A stretch of 64,000 bases of DNA from Massilia yuzhufengensis (GCF_900112225.1 NZ_FOLD01000017.1:1-64000); one strand, 5' to 3'. Positions 1-9,026 are shown, counted from the stretch's first letter. Notes: generated from the sequence alone by a model not told the origin. Numbers and translations are program-made.

Positions 1-2
1 CT

Positions 3-302
3 GACCGTGGCAGCCAGTATTGCGCGCATGATTACCAAGGACTGGTTAAACAATTCGGCATGCAGGCATCCATGTCACGCAGGGGGAACTGCTACGACAA
101 CGCTCCGATGGAAAGCTTCTGGGGAAGCCTTAAAAACGAGCTGGTACACCACCAGCGTTACGCCACGCGGGCCGATGCTCAGAGGGCTATCCAGGAATAC
201 ATTGAAAGCTTCTACAACCGCCAGCGGCGTCACTCACGCCTCGGCTATATTCCGCCGGCTTTATTTGCTGAACAATTCAGCAGGCAACAGCAGGCAGCTT
301 GA
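3..302 (+). pseudogene. IS3-family transposase OrfB, C-terminal part (cut by window edge)
   Basis: The open frame enters from the left edge and reads DRGSQYCAHDYQ, then SRRGNCYDNAPMESFWGSLK and an integrase-core tail ending in RRHSRLGYIPPALFAEQF. These are the second D and the E regions of the DDE domain of IS3-group transposases. Only about 100 C-terminal residues are inside the window, so intactness further left cannot be judged. The element's right inverted repeat probably ends at about 330 (TGACAGTACA), directly against the next IS. The ATG at 60 is internal to the frame and is not the real start. Confidence 0.85.
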
Positions 303-334
303 AACAAGAGTGTCCGCTATTGACAGTACACCTC

Positions 335-596
335 AGACGTCCCGCTTTACCGACAGCCAGATCATCGCCATCCTCAAGCAAGCCGAAGCCGGCAGCCCGG
401 TACCGGAGCTGTGCCGCGAGCACGGCATCAGCAACGCCACGTTCTACAAGTGGCGCTCCAAATTCGGCGGCATGGATGCCTCCTTGATGGCACGCGCGAA
501 GGAGCTGGAGGAAGAGACCGACGGCTCAAGAAGATGTACGTCGAGGAGCGCCTGAAGGCTGAAATTGTCGCGGAGACGCTCACAAAAAAATGGTAG
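335..596 (+). pseudogene. IS3-family OrfA, 5'-truncated and frameshifted
   Basis: One frame gives SRFTDSQIIAILKQAEAGSP and ATFYKWRSKFGGMD, the helix-turn-helix of an IS3-type OrfA. At about 520 the match moves to another frame, RRLKKMYVEERLKAEIVAET, which is the leucine-zipper end of OrfA. No ATG precedes the homologous region, because the start was removed at the junction with the upstream IS. The product would be inactive without both repairs. Confidence 0.75.
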
Positions 597-1429
597 CGCC
601 ATCTCAGCGGCGGGAGATGGCGCAATGGGCCGTGACAGAGCGGTCAGCCGCGATCAAGCTGGCGTGCCAAGCGTTTGGCATCAGCCAGACCTGCTACCGG
701 TACAAGGCCAAGTTGGACGCAGAGAACGTCCTCATCGCGGACTGGCTGGTGCGGCTTACGAACAACCAGCGCAACTGAGGTTTCGGGCTGTGTTTCCTAT
801 ACCTGCGCAACGTGAAGGGCTTCAAATGGAACCACAAGCGCGTCTACAGGATTTACCGCGAGCTCGAACTGAACCTGCGGATCAAGCCGCGTCATCGCCT
901 CGTGCGCGAGAAGCCTCTGCCGCTGGCGGTGCCGACCGCGATCAACCAGAGCTGGTCGATGGACTTCATGCACGATCAACTGGCTGATGGGCGCAGCATC
1001 CGGCTGTTCAATGTGATCGATGAATTCAATCGTGAAGGCTTGGGGATCGAAGTCGACTTCTCGCTGCCGTCCGAGCGCGTGATACGCTCGCTCGACCTGA
1101 TCACCGAATGGCGCGGCAAGCCCGAAGCGATCCGCTGCGACAACGGCCCTGAGTACATCAGCGCGGTGACCCTGGCGTGGGCTGCAAAGCGTGGCATCCG
1201 CATCGAATTCATTCAGCCCGGCCAGCCGCAGCAGAACGCCTACGTCGAGCGCTACAACAGGACGGTTCGGTACGATTGGCTCGCCCATCACCTGTTCGAG
1301 ACGCTCGACGAAATCCAGGAATTTGCCACCAACTGGTTGTGGGCCTACAATCACGACCGGCCCAACATGGCGGTCGGCGGTATTACCCAAAACAGAAATT
1401 GGCGCTCGCCGCTTAACCTCTACTTTTAG
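590..1429 (+). pseudogene. IS3-family OrfB transposase with internal stop
   Basis: The frame runs from 590 to 1429 and is broken by one TGA at 776-778. Relatives have a Trp (TGG) here, in [17 protein letters not shown], so this looks like a simple nonsense mutation. The catalytic D, D and E regions are otherwise intact: [19 protein letters not shown] and [14 protein letters not shown]. The protein downstream of the stop continues for over 200 residues without another lesion, so the inactivation may be recent. Transposition by this copy is unlikely unless the stop is read through. Confidence 0.85.
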
Positions 1430-1435
1430 CATGCT

Positions 1436-1579
1436 CTAAAAATGGAGGGGATTACCGTGGATGCGCACGCGCGTGTAATCGATGGCGTCGCGGAACAGCA
1501 GCGATGCCATGGCGATTTCGCCTGCGGTGAGGGGGCGCCAGCGCTGCGCATGCAGGCGGCGAACAGGTACGGCATCCAT
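1436..1579 (-). pseudogene. fragment resembling Vgr-related proteins
   Basis: Read on the minus strand from 1579, the sequence gives MDAVPVRRLHAQRWRPLTAG and then EIAMASLLFRDAIDYTRVRI before stopping right at the IS3 boundary. The pattern LT-GEI-x8-FGDAIDY-x-RVR-h is typical of the N-terminus of small Vgr-related proteins, here from memory and without a search. Only 47 residues remain. The downstream part was removed where the IS3 element begins. This is probably a remnant of the sequence that was there before IS insertion. Confidence 0.4.
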
Positions 1580-1826
1580 CGGTTCTTTTGCAAAATTAAG
1601 AGGCTTGGCAAGCTTAACTTAGATTGCTCGGATACCGTTTTGAACAGCTCCTTCGAGAGCAAGACCGCGTCAAAGACGCCTTTCATCAAAAGTGTTGCGG
1701 CCGACCACCATCGACCCGTAAGCAGTCCTTGCCGATTCCATGAAGCGGTCGTTCAACGCCCGAGCCAAGCTCCGACTCGCTGGCGCCGCCAGTGAGCCGT
1801 CGACTTGAGCGACTTGTCGGGCTTGC

Positions 1827-2129
1827 TCAGCCCGGCAGCTTTGCCGCAAGAACGTCAACCTTTTCGATTGACGGCGGCTGGGCGAATAACTCACCCGCTT
1901 TTTCCATGAGCGCGGCCGCGACTTCGCCGGAAAGATGAGCTTGCCGACCAGCCTCATCTGGAAACGCGTCAAAGATGCCAAAGGTTGACGGCCCCAGGCG
2001 GATGCCGAACCAAGCTGTAGTAGCTGGCTCTGCCTGAACGAGGGGAAGACCACTTAACAGAAAGCTTTCTACGTCTTTCTCCTTACCTGGCTTGGCTTCA
2101 AGACGAACGAACAACGCGAGTTTGACCAT
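1827..2129 (-). CDS. putative quinol monooxygenase (ABM domain)
   Basis: The 100-residue product begins MVKLALFVRLEAKPGKEKDV and has the ferredoxin-like antibiotic-biosynthesis-monooxygenase (ABM) pattern, including EPATTAWFGIRLGPSTFGIF and FDAFPDEAGRQAHLSG. Such small cofactor-free proteins oxidise quinols or related aromatics in the cytoplasm, usually as dimers. The start at 2129 is chosen because CAGGAG lies seven bases upstream; a longer frame from 2165 has no comparable site. It is the only apparently intact host-type gene in the first 3.4 kb and lies between IS3 and IS5 copies. Its substrate is unknown. Confidence 0.75.
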   Translation of the reverse strand: MVKLALFVRLEAKPGKEKDVESFLLSGLPLVQAEPATTAWFGIRLGPSTFGIFDAFPDEAGRQAHLSGEVAAALMEKAGELFAQPPSIEKVDVLAAKLPG

Positions 2130-2309
2130 GACATATCTCCTGTTATTAAACAGACAGCAATTCACGCATTTTCCAGCGAGCCGGATGCAATGATGACCGG
2201 ACCGCCACCACTTGCGGCGAAGCGGCTTTCTTCACGTGCCCGAAAGCAGTTCGCTAGCGAAGGACCGATACCGATTGAATGCGCAGCCAATACCGGATGT
2301 AAGAGCGTT

Positions 2310-3409
2310 TCAGTATAGCATATGGCGATGTTGCTCACAGGGCAAGCAAGAGATATTGGTAGAGACAGCAGCAGTTCGTTTCGGTTGCTTGCAGTTGGCT
2401 CGCAGATGTGCAGACTGCCACAACAGGGCTTTGTTGCGTAAATCGAGCGAAGGCCGAGCTAACGCCATTTGTAGTTCGTTTAATAACACTGGGACCGTAA
2501 CTGGAGTACCCAGCCGAGTGAACCGGTTCAGCACGGCAGCCCGCACTTGTAACTCAGCAACCTGACGGTCAAAGTCGCGCGCCATGACACGCTCGCCCAG
2601 CAGCTTGAAGCAGCGCATCTTGGTTTCAACAAGGCTGCGCCGGTGGTAGCCGCTCCATCTCTTCCATATTGCCTGTCCCAGCCTTTTTGTCGTCCGCAGG
2701 ATGTCATTACGTGCATCGGCGCCACAGCGGTTTGCCTTCCAAGGCTTGGCGTTCTTACGGGTCGGGATGATGGCGTGTGCGGCACGCAACGCGATGGCTT
2801 CATGACAGTCCTTCGTGTCGTAGGCGCCATCGCCACTGACGCTGGCAATCTTCTCGTCAGCAGGAATCTGGCCCAGCAGCGCTGGCAGGACAGGTGCGTC
2901 GCCGATACTGTTGTCGGTGCCTCCATGGCCCGGATCTCGAGCGTGGACGCATCGATCCCGAGATGCACCTTGCGCCACTGGCGGCGGTACTCTGCACCAT
3001 GCTTCTTCGTCTTCCATTCGCCTTCGCCCAGCATCTTGATACCCGTGCTGTCCACCAGCAGATGCAAGCCTGCCGTGGTCGGCACGGCGCCAATGGCAAC
3101 CTGCAGCGTCTTTTGCCGACGGCTCACCGTGCTGTAGTCCGGCGCCGGCCGGTCGAGCCCAGCCAGGTGCAGCAGGCTTTGCGTCATCCCTATGGCCTGG
3201 TGTAGCGGTAAATTGAACAGGCACTTGATGCTCAGCCAGAACTGGATCCCCTCGTCGCTGAACGTCTGGCGACGGCCGCGCTTGCCACTTGGCCTGCCGT
3301 GCCACTTCATCACTGGATCAAGCCAGATGAGCAGCGAGACGCGGGCCTTGAGGGCTTCGTTGTATGTCTTCCAGTTGGTCGTGCGGTACTTCTGTGGAGC
3401 TGGTTTCAT
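2310..3409 (-). pseudogene. IS5-family transposase, frameshifted
   Basis: The frame from 3409 starts MKPAPQKYRTTNWKTYNEAL and runs through the first catalytic Asp (LLVDSTGIKMLGEGEWKTKK) to DASTLEIRAM. At about 2920 the homology jumps to another frame with TDNSIGDAPVLPALLGQIPA, the second Asp (SGDGAYDTKDCH) and the Glu (YHRRSLVETKMRCFK). The second frame reads out through the left inverted repeat and stops only at 2310, outside the element. One frameshift therefore separates the catalytic residues, and the copy is probably dead. Confidence 0.88.
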
Positions 3410-3472
3410 CCTGCTCAGGCTACCAGACCTACGCCTTCTACGCTGGCCGAGCCTGATTTACGCAACAAAGCC
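2427..3472 (-). mobile_element. IS5-family insertion sequence (1046 bp)
   Basis: The element is bounded by an 18-bp perfect terminal inverted repeat, GGCTTTGTTGCGTAAATC, at 2427-2444 and its complement at 3455-3472. It contains one transposase frame pair on the minus strand. No target duplication is obvious next to the repeats. It lies directly upstream of the aldehyde dehydrogenase promoter and forms the left border of the ALDH/OYE/LLM/ArsR cassette. Confidence 0.9.
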
Positions 3473-3508
3473 ACGCTGCAAGGCACATGACATCTATCAA
3501 TTTAGATA

Positions 3509-3536
3509 TTGACATATCCCGATATGTAGCTATGAT
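3509..3536 (+). promoter_or_regulatory. sigma70-type promoter of the ALDH-OYE-LLM cassette
   Basis: A consensus -35 box TTGACA (3509-3514) and a -10 box TATGAT (3531-3536) are separated by 16 bases, just downstream of the IS5 right end and 36 bases before the predicted GTG start of the aldehyde dehydrogenase. The spacer is almost filled by the palindrome described separately, which fits a repressor-controlled promoter. Confidence 0.7.
3512..3527. promoter_or_regulatory. operator palindrome ACATATC-CC-GATATGT
   Basis: A perfect inverted repeat with 7-bp arms overlaps the 3' half of the -35 box and most of the spacer of the cassette promoter. Binding here would block RNA polymerase. The natural candidate is the ArsR-type protein encoded at 7540-7845, whose own upstream region carries a related AT-rich palindrome. 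That link is inferred from position and shared GATAT half-sites. Confidence 0.6.
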
Positions 3537-3571
3537 AGCCATGTCACCCACCCAAGTCAAAAGAGTTCATC

Positions 3572-5068
3572 GTGTTCACACACAACCAAACGACTTCAAA
3601 CCATGCCCCTGACAGCCACTACGGTCATTTCATCGACAACCAATGGGTTGATGGTGAAAGTGGCGAGACCATCGACAGTACCAACCCGGCCACCGGTGCA
3701 TTCCTCACCAAGATCCCGCGTGGCACGGCTGGAGACGTAGATCGTGCTGTCCAGGCGGCTGCCCGCGCATTCAAGTCCTGGGGCAAGAGTTCTCCGGCTG
3801 AGCGTGCCAACGCGCTGCTGAAGATTGCTGATCTGCTCGAAGCCGATGCTGAGCGTTTCGTGGCGTTTGAGAGCATGGATGTCGGCAAGCCGATCCGTGA
3901 GGCCCGGGTGGATGTGCCGCTGGCCATCGACCATTTCCGCTACTTCGCCGGTGCGATACGCAGCCATTCGATGAAGCTTCCATGCTTGACCACCAAATGA
4001 TGAGTCTGACGCTGAGCGAACCACTCGGCGTGGTCGGCCAAGTCATCCCCCTGGAACTTCCCGCTGCTGATGGCTGCCTGGAAGATTGCCCCAGCGATTG
4101 CTATGGGCAACACGGTGGTGATCAAGCCATCAGAGATGACGCCAGTCACGATTTTGGAACTGGCAAAGATCTTCGCCAAGGTGCTTCCAGCCGGCGTGGT
4201 CAACGTCGTCACTGGCCTGGGAACGGAAGTTGGCCAGGCGATTCTCGATCATCCCCAGGTCGCCAAGCTCGCCTTCACCGGCTCGACGCGTATCGGTGAA
4301 GTCGTGGCTGCTGCGGCAGCCAAGAGGATCATTCCGGCTACGCTGGAACTGGGCGGCAAGTCGGCCAACATCATCTTTCCTGATGCCAATTGGGATCGGG
4401 CTGTCGAGGCGGCTGCTCTTGGCATTCTGTGGAACCAGGGCGAAGTATGTGAGTCCGGTTCTCGCTTGTTCGTGCACGAGTCGATCTATGAGCGCTTCGT
4501 CGACGAACTCAAGGAGCGCTTTGAAAAGGTTCGCGTTGGCAATCCGCTCGCCCCCAACACGCAGATGGGTGCCCAGGTCAGCCAGATCCAGACCGACCGC
4601 ATCATGGACTACATCGAGCTGGCCAAAGAAGAAGGCGCTCGCATCCTCACTGGTGGTGAGCGACTGACTGGCGGTGAATACGATGCTGGCTTCTTCATCA
4701 AGCCGACGATCATCGTCGATGTCCGCAACGACATGCGCATCGCCCAAGAGGAGATCTTCGGGCCGGTCGTCACCGTGCTGCCGTTCAACGATGAGGACGA
4801 AGTGGTGGCGCTGGCCGATGCTTCCGACTACGGCCTGGCGGGTGCTGTCTGGACTCAGGACATCAACCGTGCAATCTGTGTGGCACGGGCCATCGAAACT
4901 GGCCGTATGTGGGTCAACACCTATCATGACATTCCGGCCCACGCCCCGTTCGGCGGCTACAAGAAGTCCGGTCTCGGCCGCGAGACTCACAAGTCAATGC
5001 TGGACGTGTACAGCGAGAAGAAGAACATCTACATCAGCCTGAACGAAGCACCATTCGGCGTGTTTTGA
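3572..5068 (+). pseudogene. NAD-dependent aldehyde dehydrogenase with two compensating frameshifts
   Basis: The product family oxidises aldehydes to acids with NAD(P)+. The N-terminal part starts from GTG (MFTHNQTTSNHAPDSHYGHF) and runs to FRYFAGAIRSHS. One base appears lost near 3970, and the middle continues in another frame as MLDHQMMSLTLSEPLGVVGQ. One base appears gained in the C run at about 4047-4051, restoring the frame for MAAWKIAPAIAMGNTVVIKP to the end. The catalytic Glu (LELGGKSANI) and Cys (NQGEVCESGSRL) are present. The C-terminus FGGYKKSGLGRETHKSMLD resembles acetaldehyde-type ALDHs. Either real decay or two assembly errors could explain the lesions; an enzyme of about 499 residues would result if they were repaired. 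Confidence 0.85.
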
Positions 5069-5133
5069 GTTCGATTCATCGCCAAAATTTTGCCCAGTAA
5101 CATCGAGATTTCTGGATATTTAGGAGTATTGAA

Positions 5134-6258
5134 ATGAATAGAGAAATACTGTTTGAAAGCACGCAGCTGGGGCCTTACACCCTTAAAAACCGGATCGTGC
5201 TCCCGCCGTTGACCCGCTCGCGCAGTTCCCAGCCGGGCAACATTCCAAACGACCTGATGGCCGACTACTACCGTCAGCGGGCCGGGGCGGGCTTCATGGT
5301 CACCGAAGGCACGCAGATCGAGCCGCGTGGCCAGGGGTATGCCTGGACGCCCGGTATGCACAGCCCGGAACAGGTTGAAGGCTGGCGCAAGATCACGGCA
5401 GCGGTGCATGCCGAAGGCAGCATCATCTTTGCGCAGCTCTGGCATGTGGGGCGGGTTTCGCATAACTCGCTGCAACCCGGCGGTGCGGCACCCGTCGCAC
5501 CATCGGCAATCGCTGCCGACAACGTCAAGGTGTTCGTCGAAACCGGCCCGGGCCAGGGCGCACTTACGGAGCCGTCGGTGCCGCGTGCGCTGACAACTGC
5601 CGAAGTGAAAGAGTTGGTACAGCTCTACGCCCAGGCGGCCAGCAATGCACTCGATGCGGGCTTCGATGGTGTCGAACTCCACTGCGCCAACGGCTACCTC
5701 GTCAACCAGTTCATTTCCTCGCACACCAATCGGCGCACCGATGAATACGGTGGCCCCCTGCAAAATCGTCTGCGCTTCCTGCGCGAGGTGGTACAGGCCG
5801 TTGCTGATGTGGTCGGCAAGGAACGGCTCGGGGTGCGATTTGCCCCGCTGTTCGCCAGCACCGAAGAAGACCGCGTCTATCTGGGGCTGGTGGAGGATGA
5901 TCCCCATGAAACCTATATCGAGGCCATCAAGGTTCTCGAACAGGTCGGGATTGCCTATGTCTCGCTTGCCGAGGCCGATTGGGACAACGCGCCAGAGCTG
6001 CCCGAGACCTTCCGAAATGATGTGCGCAGCAACTTCAGCGGCAAGATCCTTTATGCCGGTAAATACAACGTGGAGCGCGGTGTGCGCGTGGTCAAGGCGG
6101 GCTGGGGCGATCTGATCGCGTTCGGCCGTCCCTTCATCGCCAACCCGGATCTGCCTGAGCGCATCGCCCAGGGCTGGCCGCTCAACGCAGTAGATCCAGC
6201 GACGATGTATGGCGGCACTGACAAGGGATACACCGACTACCCCTCTTACCGGCCATAA
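5134..6258 (+). CDS. Old Yellow Enzyme family alkene reductase (NemA-like)
   Basis: This 374-residue FMN protein reduces activated C=C bonds of enones, maleimides or nitro compounds with NAD(P)H in the cytoplasm. The TIM barrel starts LFESTQLGPYTLKNRIVLPP. The substrate-binding His/Asn pair sits in ELHCANGYLVNQFISSHTNR (HxxN), followed by DEYGGPLQNRLRFL and the phosphate site FGRPFIANPDLPERI. AGGAG precedes the ATG by six bases. It lies 65 bp after the aldehyde dehydrogenase and is probably cotranscribed with it. Length and motifs are normal for the family, and the gene appears intact. Confidence 0.92.
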   Translation: MNREILFESTQLGPYTLKNRIVLPPLTRSRSSQPGNIPNDLMADYYRQRAGAGFMVTEGTQIEPRGQGYAWTPGMHSPEQVEGWRKITAAVHAEGSIIFAQLWHVGRVSHNSLQPGGAAPVAPSAIAADNVKVFVETGPGQGALTEPSVPRALTTAEVKELVQLYAQAASNALDAGFDGVELHCANGYLVNQFISSHTNRRTDEYGGPLQNRLRFLREVVQAVADVVGKERLGVRFAPLFASTEEDRVYLGLVEDDPHETYIEAIKVLEQVGIAYVSLAEADWDNAPELPETFRNDVRSNFSGKILYAGKYNVERGVRVVKAGWGDLIAFGRPFIANPDLPERIAQGWPLNAVDPATMYGGTDKGYTDYPSYRP

Positions 6259-6264
6259 GACAGT

Positions 6265-6298
6265 ACTGGCCGCGTTCGCAGCTTCGGACGCGGCCAGT
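6265..6298. other. 11-bp perfect hairpin between OYE and LLM genes
   Basis: ACTGGCCGCGT (6265-6275) is followed after a 12-base loop by its complement ACGCGGCCAGT (6288-6298), just after the OYE stop codon. There is no T-tract behind it, so it is not a standard intrinsic terminator. It could stabilise the upstream mRNA or cause partial termination between the two genes. Confidence 0.55.
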
Positions 6299-6347
6299 GG
6301 CGCTGCGCGCGTGCGATGGAAACCTTGAGACCCAGAGGAGCCTGACA

Positions 6348-7319
6348 ATGTATCAGCCAAGTACAACCCCTTATCAACAGCACCAAGGGTTCGGTCGAAC
6401 CTTCAAGGCCCGCCACCTAAGCCTGGGGCTGTTTTTCCCCATCGAGGCCTTCCAGGGCGATACGCCGACGATGTCCAACCAGGTCGAGTTGGCCCGTCGT
6501 GCGGAAACGCTGGGCTTCTCCGCGCTCTGGTTCCGGGACGTACCGTTGCGCGACCCCAGCTTCGGCGATGTGGGCCAGGTTTTTGATCCCTGGGTCTATC
6601 TGGGCTTCATCGCAGCACATACGTCGACGATTGCACTGGGGACTGCGTCGATAGCGATCCCGCTGCGCAATCCGCTGCACACGGCCAAGGCGGCTGCGAG
6701 CGTGGACCAATTGAGCGGCGGCCGCTTCCTGATGGGTATCGCCTCGGGTGACAGACCTGTGGAGTTCCCTGCATTTGATGTCGACCCGGATCAGCGGGGC
6801 GACATTTTCCGGGAGCACCTGGAAGTGATCCGCAAGGCTCAGCGCACCAGCTTCGAGCCGCTGCAATGGAGTCGTGGCCGATTGGAGAATGCTGACCTGA
6901 TTCCGAAGCCGACTACGAACGAGATTCCATTTTTCGTGACGGGCAACAGTCGCCAGTCCATGGAGTGGATCGCGCGGGAGAGTTCCGGGTGGATCACCTA
7001 TCCACGGGCACCGCAGTTGCAGAAGACGATGGTGGCGAACTGGCGAGAGGTGGTCAAAGCCCAATTGGAGGACGCCTACAAACCTTTCCTCCAGTCGCTT
7101 TACATCGACCTGGATGTGCGTCCGGACGCACCGCCGGTGCCAATCCATCTGGGCTACCGGCTGGGGCGAAATCATCTGCTGGCGCTATTGGAGTCACTTG
7201 AGTCGATTGGCGTCGATCATGTAATTCTCAATCTCAAGTATGGCCATCGTCCGGCATCAGAAATCATTGATGAACTTGGCTCTTATATCGTGCCCCGGTT
7301 TACCGCGCACTCGCCATGA
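6348..7319 (+). CDS. LLM-class flavin-dependent oxidoreductase
   Basis: The 323-residue protein is a luciferase-like monooxygenase or reductase of the single-component type. Supporting segments are LSLGLFFPIEAFQGD at the first barrel strand, ARRAETLGFSALWFRDVPLR, IALGTASIAIPLRNPLHTAK and the FMN-contacting SGGRFLMGIASGDRPVEFPA. The start at 6348 is preferred over an in-frame codon at 6297 because AGAGGAG lies eight bases upstream. It follows the OYE gene and points to a small redox operon. The substrate cannot be read from sequence. Confidence 0.88.
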   Translation: MYQPSTTPYQQHQGFGRTFKARHLSLGLFFPIEAFQGDTPTMSNQVELARRAETLGFSALWFRDVPLRDPSFGDVGQVFDPWVYLGFIAAHTSTIALGTASIAIPLRNPLHTAKAAASVDQLSGGRFLMGIASGDRPVEFPAFDVDPDQRGDIFREHLEVIRKAQRTSFEPLQWSRGRLENADLIPKPTTNEIPFFVTGNSRQSMEWIARESSGWITYPRAPQLQKTMVANWREVVKAQLEDAYKPFLQSLYIDLDVRPDAPPVPIHLGYRLGRNHLLALLESLESIGVDHVILNLKYGHRPASEIIDELGSYIVPRFTAHSP

Positions 7320-7501
7320 GTTTGCAAGAGACCAACTCGTTATGGGGAGTCTGACGCGCGTTCTGTGCTGCACTAGACGGTTGCAGAGACTAGCGAGCAG
7401 CGAACGCGGCGAACAGGTGGATGGCATTGCTGATGCCGACATCACTCTGGACTTTGCGGTAGTGGCTCTCACTACATCCGTGCACTGTTATTAGTAATTG
7501 A

Positions 7502-7515
7502 GATATTATAATATC
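7502..7515. promoter_or_regulatory. operator palindrome GATATTATAATATC upstream of arsR-type gene
   Basis: This is a perfect 14-bp palindrome, 24 bases before the ArsR-family start codon. It contains a TATAAT core, so it probably overlaps the -10 element of that gene. The position fits autorepression by the encoded ArsR-type protein. It shares the GATAT half-site with the operator at 3512-3527. Confidence 0.6.
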
Positions 7516-7539
7516 GAGAAAAGTAGTTTTGAGGTTGTC

Positions 7540-7845
7540 ATGAGCATTGATATCCATGAGGCACTGAAGGCTTTGGACAACCCCGCCCGATTGGCGATCT
7601 TGGCCAAGCTCAAAGACCCACGCAAACACTATCCGGAGCAAGAGGTCGATCCCGAAAAGGTCGGGGTTTGCGTGAGCATCATCCAGGAGAGTGCGGGGCT
7701 GTCACAGTCGACCATTTCACAGTACTTGACGGTCTTGCAGCGGGCCAAACTAGTCACGTCCCAGCGCATCGGACCTTGGACCTATTACAAGCGTCACGAA
7801 GGGAATATTGAAGAGTTGCTGAAGAGCCTTCAAACGTTGATCTGA
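7540..7845 (+). CDS. ArsR/SmtB-type winged-helix regulator
   Basis: The 101-residue protein starts MSIDIHEALKALDNPARLAI and has the ArsR recognition helix in AGLSQSTISQYLTVLQRAKL, followed by the wing VTSQRIGPWTYYKRHEG. The classic metal-binding ELCVC motif in the recognition region is absent; a single Cys lies in KVGVCVSIIQE. The inducer may therefore be an electrophile or small molecule rather than a metal, which is an inference. GAGG lies six bases before the ATG at 7540; a longer frame from 7498 runs through the operator and is not favoured. The gene probably controls the upstream oxidoreductase cassette and itself. Confidence 0.85.
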   Translation: MSIDIHEALKALDNPARLAILAKLKDPRKHYPEQEVDPEKVGVCVSIIQESAGLSQSTISQYLTVLQRAKLVTSQRIGPWTYYKRHEGNIEELLKSLQTLI

Positions 7846-9024
7846 ATATTGGCCAAGAGGTATTTGTCGTTCGCTGAGCGAGAAGAAATTGGACTTCTTT
7901 CGTGCCAGGGCGTCGGAGTACGTGAGATTGCGCGACGTATCGGGCGTAGCGCATCAACGGTTTCCCGGGAGCTGACACGCAACGCCGCAACTCGCGGCGG
8001 CCGACTTGAGTATCGAGCTTCGGTTGCGCAGTGGAAGGCGGAACTGGTTGCTAAAAGACCTAAGCCTTCCAAACTGGTGACTAATCCGCGGTTGCACGCC
8101 AACGTTCAAGACCGTCTAGAGGGCAAGGTTGCGACGCTGATGGCCGAGACATTTCTGGGCCTCGGCCGGCGCCGTTCATAGGGAGAAACGAGCCACAACG
8201 CGGTGACCGTAAATGGGTCACCGGTTGGTCTCCCGAACAGATTTCCAACCGACTACGGGCCGACTTCCCGGATGACCAATCCATGCGCATCTCCCACGAA
8301 GCCATTTACCAGGCACTCTATATCCAGGGTCGAGGCGCTCTCAAGCGCGAATTGGTTAGCTGTCTCCGCACTGGGCGAGCGTTGCGCGTGCCGAGGGCCC
8401 GGGCACAAGCAAAAGCCTGGGCACACGTTAGCGAGGATGTGATGATCTCCAACCGGCCTGCGGAAGCCGAAGATCGTGCTGTGCCGGGACATTGGGAGGT
8501 GATCTGATCATCGGTCTGAATCGGTCCGCAATCGGAACGCTGGTCGAGCGATCAAGCCGATTCACCATGCTTGTCCACCTGCCTCGCGAGGAAGGCTACG
8601 GGTTGCTACCTAGAACTAAAATTGGCCCTGCGTTGGCGGGTTACGGAGCTGTCACGATGGCAAATGCGCTCAAAAATGCCGTGACTGAGATGCCTGCTCT
8701 TTTGTGGCCGTCATTGACCTGGGATCGTGGCAAAGAACTGTCTGATCACGCCCGCTTCACGGTCGAGTCCGGAGTGAAGGTTTTCTTCGCCGACCCGCAC
8801 AGTCCATGGCAACGCGGCACGAACGAAAACACAAATGGCCTCTTACGGCAATACTTCCCGAAGGGCACTGACCTGTCTCGGTGGAATTCCCGTGAGATCC
8901 AAGCCGTTGCCAATGCGCTGAATTGTAGGCCCCGTAAAACGCTTGGTTGGAAGACACCGGCAGAAGCACTGGACGAGTACCTAAAATCTGTTCAACAATC
9001 TAGTGTTGCGACGACCGGTTGAAT
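7846..9024 (+). mobile_element. IS30-family element, left end lost
   Basis: Transposase homology begins immediately after the arsR-type stop codon. The right terminus is marked by a sequence at about 9000-9024 whose complement begins GATTCAACCGGTCGTCGCAA, resembling an IS30-type terminal repeat. No matching left repeat is seen. The element is the right border of the ALDH/OYE/LLM/ArsR cassette. Confidence 0.7.
7849..9022 (+). pseudogene. IS30-family transposase, two frameshifts
   Basis: The N-terminal helix-turn-helix appears in FAEREEIGLLSCQGVGVREI and RRIGRSASTVSREL. At about 8150-8175 the homology moves frame to KWVTGWSPEQISNRLRADFP and RISHEAIYQALYIQGRGALK. At about 8500 it shifts again, where GHWEGDLIIGL is broken between the G and the D. 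The last segment has the second Asp (LTWDRGKELSDH) and the Glu (SPWQRGTNENTNGLLRQYFP). No ATG precedes the N-terminus; TTG at 7849 is the first possible start. The transposase is not functional as it stands. Confidence 0.85.
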
Positions 9025-9026
9025 CC

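Larger units (their letters stand above)
331..1435 (+). mobile_element. second IS3-family element, degraded
   Basis: This element abuts the right end of the previous IS3 copy and has lost its left end and the orfA start codon. It carries an orfA with a frameshift and an orfB with an in-frame stop. Its right end lies near 1435, where it interrupts a short coding remnant on the minus strand. The arrangement suggests that the first IS inserted into the start of this one. The exact inverted repeats could not be paired by eye because the left end is missing. Confidence 0.7.

Noticed and set aside
1580..1620. possible IS6-type terminal repeat (GGTTCTTTTGCAAAATT)
   Set aside because: It resembles IS6-family ends, but no transposase or second end was found nearby and the match is imperfect.
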